A program made the position numbers and the translations under genes. 64,000 bases of DNA from Microbotryomycetes sp. JL201 (Eukaryota; Basidiomycota; Microbotryomycetes). Below are positions 32,313 to 43,483 of the stretch, piece after piece; within the stretch, counting starts at the first letter, position 1; each line of letters starts with the position of its first letter. The stretch is taken from contig JAQYUZ010000007.1 in the NCBI GenBank assembly GCA_033819885.1, forward strand, positions 186,001 to 250,000, written 5' to 3'. The notes beneath the pieces are model-generated. The model saw nothing but the letters and a program-made list of their open reading frames with translations, had not been told where the DNA came from and made no database searches.

Positions 32313-35269
32313 TTATGACGAGTGATGGTGGTGGTGACCATGGCGGGCGCCGTGCGCATGTCTCCGTGCGCCAGTTGCTCGCGACGCTTCAGTGCCTTCG
32401 CTCGTCGTGTCATTGTGCGATCGAACTCGAACACATTTTGTTCCAGACAGATTTGGTCGCCATCCCGCTTGGCACGAGAAGACGACGCACGAGCCTGCGT
32501 CGCAACCGACGCCAACGGCGCCACGAATCTTTGTGCAATCTTGTCCTTCGCCGGTCGACGCGCAGCCACCGCATGATTCCAGGGATTGCGATGTGTCGAG
32601 GCACTCGTATCCGCCAGACAACTTCTCGAGCGCGCCAGGCGACATGTCGGTGAAGGCCGAAACAGAGGCAAACGAAGCAGAACCAACAATCGGGCAGGCC
32701 ATCTCGTGCTCCGGGCAGAGCGATTTGGGCTTGGTGACTTTATCCCTCTTAGCGCGAGCGCGTTGCGAACCGTTCATTTGCGTGCAGACGCCGTTCGACA
32801 AGGTGTAGCCAGCGGGGCAGTTGGTCAATACACACTTGCTGTTCTGGCAAATGCCGGTCGCGCCGGCAGGCGAGAATGTACAAACATGTCCGACGGCGCC
32901 ACAGTTGTTAACTATGAATGCGTGTGCAAGTCAGCTTGCTGCGTCAGGAGAGACAAGCAAGCGCTCAGACTCACCATCGCAGGTTGTGTCGATCTGCGTG
33001 CAAGTACCGTCCTTGAGAGTGTATCCGTTGTTGCAGGCAGTCGCCTTGCACTGGCCGCTGACACACTGCGTTGCTGCCGCGCCAGGCAACGTGCAGGTCT
33101 GGCCGCACTTGCCACAGTTGTTGACATCGCTCGACACGTCGCGGCAGAATCCGAACAAAAAGTCGAAATCAAACAAGCCGGAGCACGTTGTCTGACAAAC
33201 GCCGAGAATGCAGACACCCGTACCACCGTTGCGATAGCTTGACGGGCACACGTTGCCAACCTTGCCGCAATTCTTGGGATCGGACAGCAAATCGACGAGC
33301 TGGCACTGGCCGTTTTGCAGGGCGTACGGAGGATTGCAAGAGGTGTACACGCACTTGCCAGATTGGCAAGCGCCTTGGCCGAGCCAGAAGGAGCATTTGT
33401 TTCCAACGGAGCCGCAGTTGTTGACGTCCGAGTTCAGATCCATCGAGACGCAAGAGCCGCCGACAAGTTGGAAACCATTGTTGCACGAAGTAGTGACGCA
33501 CTGGCCGTTCTCGCACGAGCCCGATCCGTTGGGGAACGCGCAAACTTTGCCGAGCGCGCCGCAGTTGTTGACGTCGTTTGAAACAGACTTGCATTGGCTT
33601 GATGCGGGATCCCAGGAGTATCCGAAGTTGCAAACTGTGGCGCGGCACTTGCCGGACACGCAGGAGACGCCAGATCCATTCGGATACGAAGAAGGACAGA
33701 CAAAGCCGACTGAGCCGCAGTTCTTAACATCAGACGACGTGTCAAGCTGAACACATTGGCCGTTCACATTGTAGTAACCGGGGTCGCAGGTCGAGATCTG
33801 GCACACGCCGTTGACGCAAGTCGATTGGCCGTTCGGAGTAGAGCACGTCTGTCCGCACTTGCCGCAGTTTTGAACGTCGTTTTGCACGTTGCGGCAGAAG
33901 AGCATCAACGGGTCCCAGTCAAAACCACCTTGGCAATCGGCCAAGCACTTGCCGTTTGTGCAAGTCGGGTTGAAGCCGTTGGCAATGTTGGCGGGGCATT
34001 TGTAGCCAGGCGAGCCACAGTTGTCGGGATCGGACTGCATGTTGATAGCTTGGCATGACGTGGTGGTTTGCCAGAGACCGAACAAACTGAATGTCGTGGT
34101 AGTGACGAGCTTGTAGCCGCTCTGGCAAGACGAAAGTGTGCACTTGCCGGAAGAGCACGTGCCAACCCCGCCGGGGAACTGAGTCGTGCAGTCATTGCCG
34201 ACAGAGCCGCAGTTCTTAGCGTCATTGTTGAAATCGAACGACTTGCAGGCGCCGTTGACGAGTGCGTAACCGCTCTTACAGCTTGTGACCTGGCACTGGC
34301 CATTGTTGCATTTGCCAAAGCCGAACGGGAACGCGCACACGTTACCGACCGAGCCGCAATTGTTAACATCACTCGAGGTGCTGACACACTGGCCGGTTGC
34401 ATAGTTGAACTGGAAGCCAGCGTTGCACGACGTCGGCTGGCAGACACCGTTGACGCAAGTCGAGCCCGATCCGTTGGCGTACGAGGCCGGGCAAACTTTG
34501 CCGATGGCGCCGCAGTTAGCCGTCTGTAGTAGGAGGTACACGTCAACATGTGTGCTGAGCTTCTGTATATGAGCACGTGCCCACTTACGTCAGTCGAAGT
34601 GTTGATAACCTTTTGACATGCTCCGCCGACGAGGTTGAAGCCGCTCGAGCAGCTCGTCGCCACACACGCGCCCGACACGCAGCCAAGCGCCGTGGCACCA
34701 GGCAAGGACGCGAGCGTGCATACATTGCCGCACTTGCCGCTGTAAATAGTAACAGGCAGTGCATGTATGCTAGTCAGCTCTCGAGGCTCTCGTGGACTTG
34801 TCTGAGGTTGCCCCCGCGTATGTCTCAGTTGACCCGATTTGTGATCGAGACCGCCAGGGGAGCGGGCGCGCGCCAGCAAGGAGAAAAAGACTGACCAGTT
34901 ATTGATGTCGCTGTGCACGGCCTGACATTGCTTTGTAGACCAATTGAAATCGAATCCCGTGTTGCAGTAACCGGCACCGCACACGCCGCTCTGGCAAGTG
35001 CGGCCCCCGCCGTTGGCCCAGGTGCTCGGGCAGACGTTGCCTGCGCGGCCACAGTTGTTGACGTCTGACGAATAATCGCAGAACACGCCTAAAAAGCCAC
35101 ACAACAAGCGCTTCTGCAAATGCTTTTGGGCGCGCTTGACGAGGTGCGTCTCGCCGGAAGAGGTGGCGTGCGAGGCAGAGGCCAACGCGGAGCGGCGCTC
35201 AATTTGTTGCTCGCTCGATGCAAGAGCAACAGCGGCGACTGAGAAGATGAATGGCACAGAGAATTTCAT
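32313..35269 (-). CDS. secreted cysteine-rich repeat protein with CPL1-like domain
   Basis: Four exons, 35269-34896, 34739-34589, 34523-32975 and 32911-32313, give 890 residues. A signal peptide (MKFSVPFIFSVAAVALA) is followed by a propeptide with two dibasic Kex2-type sites (VKR and QKR before LLCGFLG). Thirteen tandem units of about 50-60 residues follow, each with six Cys in the pattern DxxNCGxxGxxC, then C, C, C, C. The C-terminal domain (CPEHEMACP to ECLDTSQSLESCGGC and GVGCDAGSCVVFSC) matches the CPL1-like/PriA type, known from Cryptococcus Cpl1 and mushroom PriA. The protein ends in a His-rich tail. A wall or extracellular role is likely. Cpl1 affects capsule and host sensing, but transfer of that role here is inference. 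Confidence 0.87.
32769..35068 (-). repeat. thirteen tandem six-cysteine protein repeats
   Basis: The units open with SDVNNCGRAGNVC, SDINNCGKCGNVC, TDTANCGAIGKVC, SDVNNCGSVGNVC, NDAKNCGSVGNDC, SDPDNCGSPGYKC, NDVQNCGKCGQTC, SDVKNCGSVGFVC, NDVNNCGALGKVC, SDVNNCGSVGNKC, SDPKNCGKVGNVC, SDVNNCGKCGQTC and CDVNNCGAVGHVC. Spacing of the last four Cys varies little. Units 2, 7 and 12 share a KCG variant, suggesting older block duplication. Confidence 0.9.
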
Positions 35270-36823
35270 GGCCCTGGCTCGTATGCTGCCGATTCAGAGA
35301 GTGTTGGCTTTTCTAGTGAGCGAGGCGAGCCGGCGAATGTGACGCTCCGATGTCCGCTTGTCACGAAGGTGGGTGCTGTAGAGCTGTGAATTGACAAGCA
35401 ACCTCTTGAAGAGGTGTGCTGTCTGTTTGGACTGAAGGCGAGTGGTAGAGAGCTACGCCTGTGTGGCGGCTGCAGGTGGCTGTAGCACGATGTGGTTGAT
35501 GAGAAAATGCGCACACAGCGTCCAATGTGGCTGTCATCCCCCTTTGCCTTGGCCCCGACCTCTCACTAAAGTCTAGACAAGCTCTTGCGGCAAGACACCC
35601 GCAGACCTTCCGAGAGCGGCGAAAGTGAGACACTTTGAGCCAGGGGCAGCTCGGGGCTCTCGACCGCCTCGTAGCCCGCCGCCCAGTCGGCTAACATACT
35701 GCGCAGAGAGGTCTATGGGTCTTTGACTGTCGATCGCTTGAATGGCGGCTTGGGTTTAGCCAGCCTTCTCAGACCTGACCAAAAGCGGCGGTGGCTTCAT
35801 TATGCTTGCACGACCCGCGACACCGGTACGCAACCATCTCACACGAAATCCGATGGCCGGAGTTGTTTCGCAGTACTGCAGAGACGCTTCCCTCGGTCCT
35901 CCCTATGGCAATGACAAAAACGCCAATAGACACGTCACTGAAAGCACTTTCAAACCCTGGCTACAAACTTGATTCCATAGTTTCTCTGGTGCATGCGAGC
36001 TACATTTGAGAACTCTACTTGCCATGCTGAGAGGCTTGCTGCCTCTGCAATCGCATGTCCTACTAAATGCGAGCCTGGAAACTCGCACCCTCGATCTCGG
36101 CTCGGCGAAATGTGTGTTGCACACCAATGTGCGACGTGGAGCATGTTTGGCAAATGCACAGAGCGCTTACGCCTTGAGCCGGCATTAGGGGAATCGAGAG
36201 CTTTCTGCTGAAAGCAAGCCACTCGTCCGTCCGGCCACACCTGGAACCTCTGCCGACCGTCGAGCGATGGACGAGCTTGCAAGACGCGGCCGGCTACTTT
36301 TGAAGCACAATAAGTAGGCCCACAGTCCCTATTTACCTTCAGGGATCTGGTCAGAGGCAGTACGAGACGTGTTGGCCGCCATAGCTGGACTCGAACCAGC
36401 CTATCTAGCCTCCCAAGTGTCGAGCATTTAACATGGTAGAATAACCCAATGTTCACGCGTGACTTTGCGCTCATCAACTCGCTTGTATAGTCCATGAAAA
36501 ACCAAGTCGTCCATTCGATGCGAGACTCGCTCAAGCTAAGCGCATTGACCACACTGCAGATCTCCGAATCGAGGAAAGCTGCGAAACTGTGCATCTCCTG
36601 GTTGAGACGAAATGAATGCGAAAGCGAAACTTGCCCGGGAGTTGCAATCAACAGCAACGAAGACAAAGAATTGTACAAATGCTCTCCGCCATATGATCAC
36701 GTCATATCAACGCTCAGAAGCACACTGCTTGCATCAAATCACCAGTCGCAACTCCCAGGACCAAAAAGCTGATGGCGATGACAACACAGTCTCTTCAACT
36801 CGACAACCGTCGCGAATCAGCGT
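35270..36823. other. 1.55-kb intergenic region
   Basis: This lies between the start of the secreted protein gene and the eS10 stop. The longest frame (35950-36678, minus) has no ATG at its start and the composition of noise. The only structured item is a tRNA-like T arm near 36384-36400. The secreted protein promoter must lie in the left part. Confidence 0.45.
36376..36430 (-). other. tRNA-like fragment (T arm with perfect B box)
   Basis: On the minus strand, GCTGG and CCAGC form a 5-bp stem around a T loop, and the embedded GGTTCGAGTCC (36387-36397) is a perfect Pol III B box. No matching 5' acceptor strand, D arm or A box can be found upstream, so this is not a working tRNA. It may be a decayed tRNA piece or an isolated B-box site. 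Confidence 0.4.
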
Positions 36824-37640
36824 TTAGGCGCTGGTGCGAGGTCCACCACGGCCGACGCCACTGCAAGGCAAGTCGCACACAAATTCAGCTTCAACGCTAT
36901 GCTGGGGGACTCGAGAAAACTAACTCACGAGAATGCGGGTTGGAAGTCGCCAGCATCCTTGCGCCTGTAGCCATCGTCGCCACCCTCGCGGCGGGGAGCG
37001 CGGTAAGCACCATCGGGGCGTCCACCGGGGCGAGCAGCGCGAACCTGCTTCTTGTAGGTAGCAGGAACGATCTATGAGACGTGGCCAGTGAGCATGAGCC
37101 AGAGAACTCGCTGAAATCCGACTGCGTCTCACCTCTGACGGGAGGTGCAAGAACTCGCGGAGGTAGTCAATGCCCTCGGGGGTGAGGACGTACTGCACAG
37201 ACGAGCACGTCAGCCTCCCGGTCGGACTCCCGTCATCGCTGGCCAAGCCTTCGATCCACCCAATCGACCAGCACTTTTGGATGGCATGCGGTGCCTGCCA
37301 ATGGCTACTCACGTAGTAGTATTGCCACGAGAACGTAGTGGTAAGGTAGCCGCGCGAGGTCAATGACTGGCAAGCCTTGATGACATGGAGGTTCTTGACG
37401 TCCAACTCGAGGTGCTTTGGTGCGTTGTAGTCCTTGGCGGCAACGAGAACACCCTCTGCAGCGATTTCAAAGACCAAAAGTGTCAACTGCAAAGCCAAGA
37501 GCTGATGGCTTGTGTCTGTCTTGACGAACCCTTGAACAGCGCCTCGTCTGGCAAAGCAAGCGGCGTCAGCATTGACCTGACAGCTGTACATTGTTCTTTG
37601 ACATACAGATAGTGCGCCTGTCGGCCTTTGAGATCAACAT
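36824..37640 (-). CDS. RPS10: cytosolic 40S ribosomal protein eS10
   Basis: Six exons give 144 residues: 37640-37607, 37547-37530, 37455-37313, 37192-37133, 37071-36929 and 36860-36824. The sequence reads MLISKADRRTI, then YEALFK from an 18-nt exon, then EGVLVAAKDYNAPKHLEL, VIKACQSLTSRGYLTTTFSW and QYYY-YVLTPEGIDYLREFLHLP. The basic Gly/Arg-rich tail ends SGVGRGGPRTSA. Every junction keeps frame and matches the eS10 family closely. Without the microexon, the conserved YE-LFKEGV block cannot be made. Five introns in 435 coding bases is dense even for this window. Confidence 0.95.
37530..37547 (-). other. 18-nt microexon of eS10
   Basis: Acceptor TTTGCCAG and donor GTTCGT flank 18 bases that complete a Tyr codon, encode EALFK and give the first base of the next Glu codon. 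Flanking introns are 59 nt (37548-37606) and 74 nt (37456-37529). Confidence 0.85.
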
Positions 37641-38384
37641 GATGAGTCTGCGAGGAACAAAAGCGGCGAACTGTCAGTCCTGGCTGTTCTCGTTCGACCG
37701 TCCCAGTTGTTCCAGTGTCGATTCCGACGCCTGTTGAGTCTTCAAGTGCTCATAACGCTTTTGATAGTTGCGACACTGCTGAACTACGCAAGAACGCTCG
37801 TCGTGAGCCTCGCCCTCTCGAGCGTGAGCTCTCCCGCCGATTGCGAGTCGCACGACGCCAGTGACGCCCATGCATTGTGCTGAACCAGCGTTTGAACAAT
37901 CGTTTTTGCGCGTGCCAGCGGATGCGTCAACGATTCATGGTCGCTTTGTCGTGTATGGCGCGCTGGCGAATTTTTCGACGGGCGGGCAGCGAGGCTCGGA
38001 CGGCGGCATCCAGTGGTGTACAGGCGGTCGAGACGCATTGTATGGACCTGCTGAGCTAGCGCATGACTCACGGTGTTGGTGACTCTTGAGACGGGCGCAA
38101 GGGTGAAGGCACAGGGATTCGCGAGCTGCGAGCGCGACGCCTTCGGCGCCAGGCGCACGACGCACGTTCCCGGAATTTGCTATAACCAACCATGAGCGCG
38201 CAAATTCGAGAACCGAGATGGATTAAGCTATCGCGAGCGCGGGAAAAATGTATACTGCAGATGCAATTGGTGCTCCAACGTGTGTGGGGCTTCTGCTCTT
38301 GCCGAGCTCAACCCAGCAGCAGTCAGAGGCCAACTCTACTGTTCCATCACCACAGAATTTGCGGTTGACGACCGACTTGCCAGC
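37641..38384. other. 744-bp divergent intergenic region (eS10 promoter side)
   Basis: This separates the eS10 start from the small membrane protein start. Such a long spacer is unusual here and probably carries the strong ribosomal protein promoter. I could not name a specific element. No gene is seen. Confidence 0.45.
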
Positions 38385-39176
38385 ATGCCCAGAGCCGAGC
38401 CGTCTCGCACTACGGCTGTGATCAAGCTCGTCCTCACCGTCACAACTTTGATCGCGCTCGCTATCGTCATCAAACTTGTCGTTGATGCAGTCCAACAGGC
38501 CGTCAAGTACGTGACCTGCTGACGACGGTATCTCGTCGACGACCCGCGAAGCACAGCCTCAGCTTGAGCTCAATCGCGTGTTACACACAGATCAACGAAG
38601 AAGAATTTGTCTGATCGTGGTGTCAACATCTCGTCTTCGGGGTGAGCACTCGAGCAAAAGAGCTGACTGTCCTGTTGGAGCGATTGAGCTCGAGCCTCTC
38701 GAGCGAAGCTCAGACCTGCTCTGAGTTGGGCTGAGCGCCTGCTTGACTTTGCTTCTGACTCTATTACAACTTTCGACCCAGCGTGGCCATCAAAACTGAA
38801 CGCCAGCAGGTGACTACCGAAAGGTCTGCGGATGCTGCTCGCGCGTGAGTGATCCCTCGTGCATTCAGTGTCGTGCAGGTCCTCAAGCACAACTATCTTG
38901 CAGGGGTATCATGAAAGCATGGAAGGCGAGCACCTTCAATGTGCCTTGGGCGCTGTCAAAGGCCAGCAATCTCTCTGGTTCGACGTGAGTGTGGATGGAA
39001 TTCCGGGGTCTTTCGCGGCTGCCAAACCCATGATTTGACTATCTATGAAACAGCCATGACAAGAACAAGGAAGAATGGGAGGCGATACGTAAGCAAGACA
39101 GTTGTGTACTTAAATTTCAGCCTTGACTGAAGCTCTTGTCTCTCCAGACGGGCCCAAAAAGCACAAGACCCACTAA
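38385..39176 (+). CDS. small single-pass membrane protein, six exons, unknown function
   Basis: The exons 38385-38506, 38591-38641, 38782-38844, 38904-38984, 39054-39088 and 39148-39176 all join in phase and give 126 residues. Donors are GTACGT, GTGAGC, GTGAGT, GTGAGT and GTAAGC. The N-terminus has a clear membrane segment (AVIKLVLTVTTLIALAIVIK). It is followed by STKKNLSDRGVNISSSG, then VAIKTERQQVTTER, then MKAWKASTFNVPWALSKA, and a basic end KKHKTH. No domain name comes to mind. The AVQQAVKSTKKNLSDRGV region looks amphipathic and conserved in style. Because every exon is short, the gene is invisible as a long frame. It could be a subunit of a membrane complex; that is a guess. Confidence 0.75.
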
Positions 39177-39513
39177 TCTATGAAAGCGTTTGTTTGAGGA
39201 AGGTCGGATTGTCTTCTACATCTGTTGTCCCTCCGTTGCAAGAGGCTTTTCGCGCTGTTTGTAATTTTTTTTTGGCTTGTGGCTTGTACGTCCGAGAACG
39301 ACATCGATGTTTTCAACGCAGAATGAGCATGTCCCAATGCCATGACATGGCGTGTGGAGAACGAGCGGAATGACGCGGTGTGAGCATCTCCCTTCGCCCT
39401 CGCTCGACTACTGCGTCAAATCGCCAGACGCATCCGACCGCTTGCGGTTGAGTGTCTCCTTGGGATTGTGAACAAACGCTCTTAGGCATCTTGTTGGTGT
39501 TACGCCTGCCGAC
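39177..39513. other. 337-bp intergenic region upstream of MIC60
   Basis: This tandem spacer holds the 3' end of the small membrane gene, a run of T residues near 39265-39275, and the MIC60 promoter. Nothing else is seen. Confidence 0.45.
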
Positions 39514-41907
39514 ATGCTCCGACGAGTAGCTGCACCCAACGCCGCCGCAATGCGCCCTACTGCCACGCGCAGCGGCCTCATGCTGGCATCTCCCAGCTCT
39601 CAGCTGCTCCGTCGCACGGTCGTCCGCCGCGTGAGTAGCCATGCACCACCGACGCAGCGTCGTCTGACGTTTCATCGCACTGGGCCCTGCACGCCATGAC
39701 ACGCGTCTGTCGTCTGCCATCAAACTGACTCGTTCCCGCTTGTAGACGTACGCAACGACTCCGACAAAATCAAACGTGTTCCCTACCGCCGGAGGCCAAA
39801 CTGCCGTGCCGCCGCCGTCGCAGTCTGGCAAACCAAGGCGGTCGCTCACCCGTCGTATGCTCAGCCCGCTCTTGACCGCAATCGTCATTTTCTACGGCGT
39901 GTCTGTCCCGCTTGGATACGCGTCTCTCCGATACCGTGATTTTTTGGTCGAAGCTGTGCCGCTCGGCGAGCACATTGGCGACTTGCTCGACAAGTTCGAG
40001 CTGTCGATGGGCGCCAAACGTCAGGAGGAGCACCAAAATCTAACTGGCGCGGCCGCAGCAGGCCGAGCGCGTGAGACTGAGCTGACGAGATACGCAGAGT
40101 CTCGAGCTCGCGCAGAAGGTTGGCAAGTCAAGAAGCCGGAGAAGGTCGATCCTGCCAAGGTGCAAGATGAGGCGCGACGCAAGCAAGAAATTGCTGTCAG
40201 CAACATCCACCAGGTCGCAGCTGACGCCAAGGCCCGGGCGGCCAACGAAGCGCGCAAAGTCGAGGACAAGGTCGAACACGGCGTTGCGAAGGCAGAGCAG
40301 AAGACGGAGCAGGTCATTCACAAGGCTGCAGACAAGGTCAAGGAAGCCGCCAAAACCGTCAAGGAGCACGTGCCATCACCAAAGGAGGTTCTCAAGGTTG
40401 AAAAGGTGGTTGACGAGCCAAAGTCAACTTTACCCGTCTATGCCCAGCGACCGCGCGACGTCAGCGCCGAGCCCGTGCCTCCTAAAAAAGCTCCACCAAA
40501 GGAGCCTTATCAGGGCCCGCCTCTGCCTCTGGGCTTCGAGCCCGCACCAGGTTACGAAGTGCCTCGCGCGCCGGCTCCCGCCAAGGGCGAGATCAAGCCG
40601 CCCACGCCGCCGCCTGCTCCCTTGCCGCTCGTTGCGCCTGCCGTCCAAGAAGTCTCGACGTCAGAGCCCCTGCTTGGTCAACTGGCGTCGACGATCGACT
40701 CGCTCGCGAAGTTTGTCGAAAACAATTCTGACACTGTCAGCTCGAGTGCGGCCTCTGTCCTCTCGTCGGCGCAGCACGATATCAAGTCGTTGGCAGCCCG
40801 GTTGGATGCCATCAAGAAGGCCGAGACTGAAAAGCTGGAACAATCGCTCAAGAAGCAAGCAAACGATTACTCTGGCATGCTCGTCAAGCAAGAGAAGGAG
40901 CTCGTCGAACGGCTGGACACTCAGGAGGAGGACTGGAAGAAGGCGTTTGATGACGAGCGCAAGAAGCTTGTCGAGGCCTACAAGACAAAGCTGGAGGCAG
41001 AGTTGGCCACGCAGCAAGAGATTATCAATCAGAGGCTGAAGGAAGAGGTTGTCGCTCAAGGTATCGAGTTGCAAAGGCGGTGGGTGCGGGAAGTCAAGAC
41101 TCGTGTTGAGCAAGAGCGAGGCGGCCGGTTGGCCAAGCTCGAGGAGCTCGAGGGTGGCATTCGCAAGCTCGAGAAGGTTGCGAAAGAGAACGAGGACGTG
41201 AGTCATCGGGTGGGGACTTTTGTCGGTTCCTCGACTGACGAGTGACTTGTGCCACAGGCACTCGAGGACGTCCACCGCGCTCGCAAGATCGCGACTGCCG
41301 TCAAGGCCGTCGAACACGCCGTCGCTTCGGGTCGACCGTTCGAGACCGAGATGCGGGCGCTGAAGACGTTGTTGTCCCAGGCGTCTTCAAACAGTGATGA
41401 GTCTGTGCTGGCGGCCGTTTTGGACGTTATTCCCGGCGATGTTGCCTCGAAAGGCATCTCGTCGTTCCCGGCCCTCGCTTCTCGCTTCTCTCTGTCCGTT
41501 GCACCTCAGTTGCGCAAAGTCTCGACGTTCCATGAGCATGGTGGCTTGCTCAACTACTTGACATCAGTTCTGACGAGTCAAATCATGTTTGAGCGTCAAG
41601 GTTGGAGTGAAGGTTCGGACGTCTTGAGCACAGTTGCGAGGACAAAGTTCTGGTTGGACAATAAAGATTTGGACATGGCCACTCGCGAAATCAATTCGTT
41701 GACAGGTGTGTGCAATTCTCTCGGCTCTTGCGGGTTTGCCCGACGGCGTTGATTGACGCGGATCCGTTCGGGTCCGTCTGCTCTCTAGGTTGGCCCAAAG
41801 TTATTGCATCCGACTGGCTCAAGGCTGCACGAGCACACCTTGAAGTGAAAATGGCACTAGAAGTGGCTGAAGGCGAAGCCACAGCAGAATCTCTCAAAGC
41901 CCTCTAA
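39514..41907 (+). CDS. MIC60: MICOS subunit MIC60 (mitofilin)
   Basis: Mic60 shapes crista junctions in the mitochondrial inner membrane. Four exons, 39514-39630, 39746-41197, 41258-41705 and 41789-41907, give 711 residues. The N-terminus is an Arg/Ala/Ser-rich targeting sequence. A single membrane helix follows (LLTAIVIFYGVSVPLGYASL), then YRDFLVEAVPLGE. Next are an Ala/Lys/Glu-rich region with several VKDKV-like repeats, a Pro-rich linker, a long coiled coil (about 40680-41190), and the C-terminal mitofilin domain (AVEHAVASGRPFETEMRALKTL, ASRFSLSVAPQLRKVSTF, AREINSLTG-like ATREINSLTG, then WPKVIASDWLKAARAHLEV). It converges on mS45 with 169 bp between stops. Confidence 0.93.
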
Positions 41908-42076
41908 GAAAGTCAGTACGGCGAGAAGGTGGTGGCAGGGGAATGCGCAGAAGACGAAATTAGAGTAGACGTAGCGTTAGTAGCATTCTCGGTTCTTCGG
42001 AGAACAAAAGAAAAGAGGTCTTGCAACATGAACGCAGCATTTGAAAGCCGTACAATAGCGCAGCGTAGTATATCCA

Positions 42077-43330
42077 TTAAGCTCTAGTGGATCGATTTCC
42101 TCTCTTCGTCTTGTTTGGATTATAGGAAGCAGCAAGTTGTTGACCTCTTGTGGTGCCGCTCACGTCTTTGAACAAAAGCGCAGGTCGGCCGGGTCGTGAG
42201 GCGGGAACGACCTTTGTACGTGCAGCGTCTTCTGGTTGGTCGGACGCAATACGTGTTGGTACAGGTTTGTCCTTTGGTCTCGGTGGCAGACTGGCGAGCA
42301 TTGGCAAAAAGACTGGCGTATCGTTCTGTTTTCACCGGGAATCACGAGCATGTTTAGCGCAAACATTCAGAAAAAGGCCACACAGGTGCAACTTACTCCT
42401 TCAACGTCCACCATTTCGAAAACGGTGTTTTTGCGCGCGTAAGCGTGCTTGCTCGCCTCCGCAACTTCGATTCCTTGCCATTTGTCGCTCGGCGCCTTGA
42501 CGCCGAGGTGCGATTCCATACCAGCGAGCAACTCAGTCTGGAGAGGAACGTTCTGAGAATATTGCGCTTTCGTCGTCAACATTTGCCAATTGGCCAAAGC
42601 TTCATGCAGAAAGACTGACACTGTCCTTCCAGCTCTTTTCGAGTTCTTTTAGCCTGATAATTGCCCTGACCCTGTCCATCGCGACGCCAAATTTTGCGCT
42701 GATGGCTCTGACTACCTGCGAGTCTGTTGCGTCCTTTGCGACGATGTTGAATGTGTAGGCATTGTAGATGCGCGTTTTCAGTGCGTCGGCGAGTGGTGGC
42801 AGCGGCTTGAACGAAGGGTTGAGAGGGAAGGGCTGCACGAGAGACAAAAGGTCGTCAGTACATTGTGTGCAAGCATGAAACCAATGTGTCAAGCCTCTGT
42901 CCGTAAGACCGTGGTGGTAGCGAGACAGCGCTGCGACGTCTCGCACGACAGTTGTTGCTGGAAGAGCCATCCAACGCACAGTATCTCCAATCCAATTTGT
43001 CTTGCCCTTGATACCGTTCCTGTACCGCGCGCCTTCGCCATTCAACCAGGCCCTGAAACCTCGACCTGCAGTTGCGGATTCGAGATCTGCAGCTGGCGCT
43101 GCTCCCGCCGTCGTCGCCTCGTCGGTCGCTTCCTGAGTTTCCTGCGAGGGCTGATCGCTGGCTGAAGACTCGCTGCTTGTGGCGGACGAAGCTGCAGCTG
43201 CATCAGACGACTCGGCCGCTGAACTTTCTGTTGCGAGCCACCGCCGCTGGGCCAGAGCCGATTTGGGTGCGGGCGGTATCACACAGCACTCGAAAAGCTG
43301 CTTGCGCGCTTGCCTTGCAACGGCGTACAT
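42077..43330 (-). CDS. bot1: mitochondrial small-subunit ribosomal protein mS45 (Bot1/Mrps35)
   Basis: Three exons, 43330-42620, 42552-42397 and 42325-42077, give 371 residues. The start MYAVARQARKQLFECC and the following Arg/Ala-rich stretch form a targeting peptide. An Ala/Ser/Glu spacer precedes the family core (WLNGEGARYRNG, FPLNPSFKPLPPLADALK, RIYNAYTFNIVAKDATDSQ, VVRAISAKFGVAMDRVRAII and LQTELLAGMESHLGV). This matches the fungal mitochondrial regulator family to which fission yeast Bot1 and yeast Mrps35 belong. Introns are 67 nt (donor GTCAGT) and 71 nt (GTAAGT). The protein works in the matrix in mitoribosome function and so in respiratory capacity. Confidence 0.88.
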
Positions 43331-43483
43331 TGGGGTGTTCCAACGTGCGGCCCGTGTTGGGAGAGCTTTTCCGCTTACTTGAGTTCAATTGAGATTACAA
43401 GTCACAGTAATTGTATTCCCTCGGCCACGTGACGTTCATCGGCCGCGTTGTCCTCTGCGCTCTCATCTCTCTGACAGACACAC
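43331..43483. promoter_or_regulatory. 153-bp shared promoter of mS45 and the BQT4-like gene
   Basis: Two ATGs face away from each other across 153 bp. No TATA box or repeat stands out. Confidence 0.5.

Noticed and set aside
36376-36430. Functional tRNA gene
   Set aside because: Only a T arm and part of an acceptor strand can be drawn; no partner acceptor strand, D arm or A box exists upstream.
35950-36678. 242-codon minus-strand open frame
   Set aside because: It has no ATG at its start, odd Cys/Trp/His composition and no recognisable domain, and it overlaps the tRNA-like fragment.
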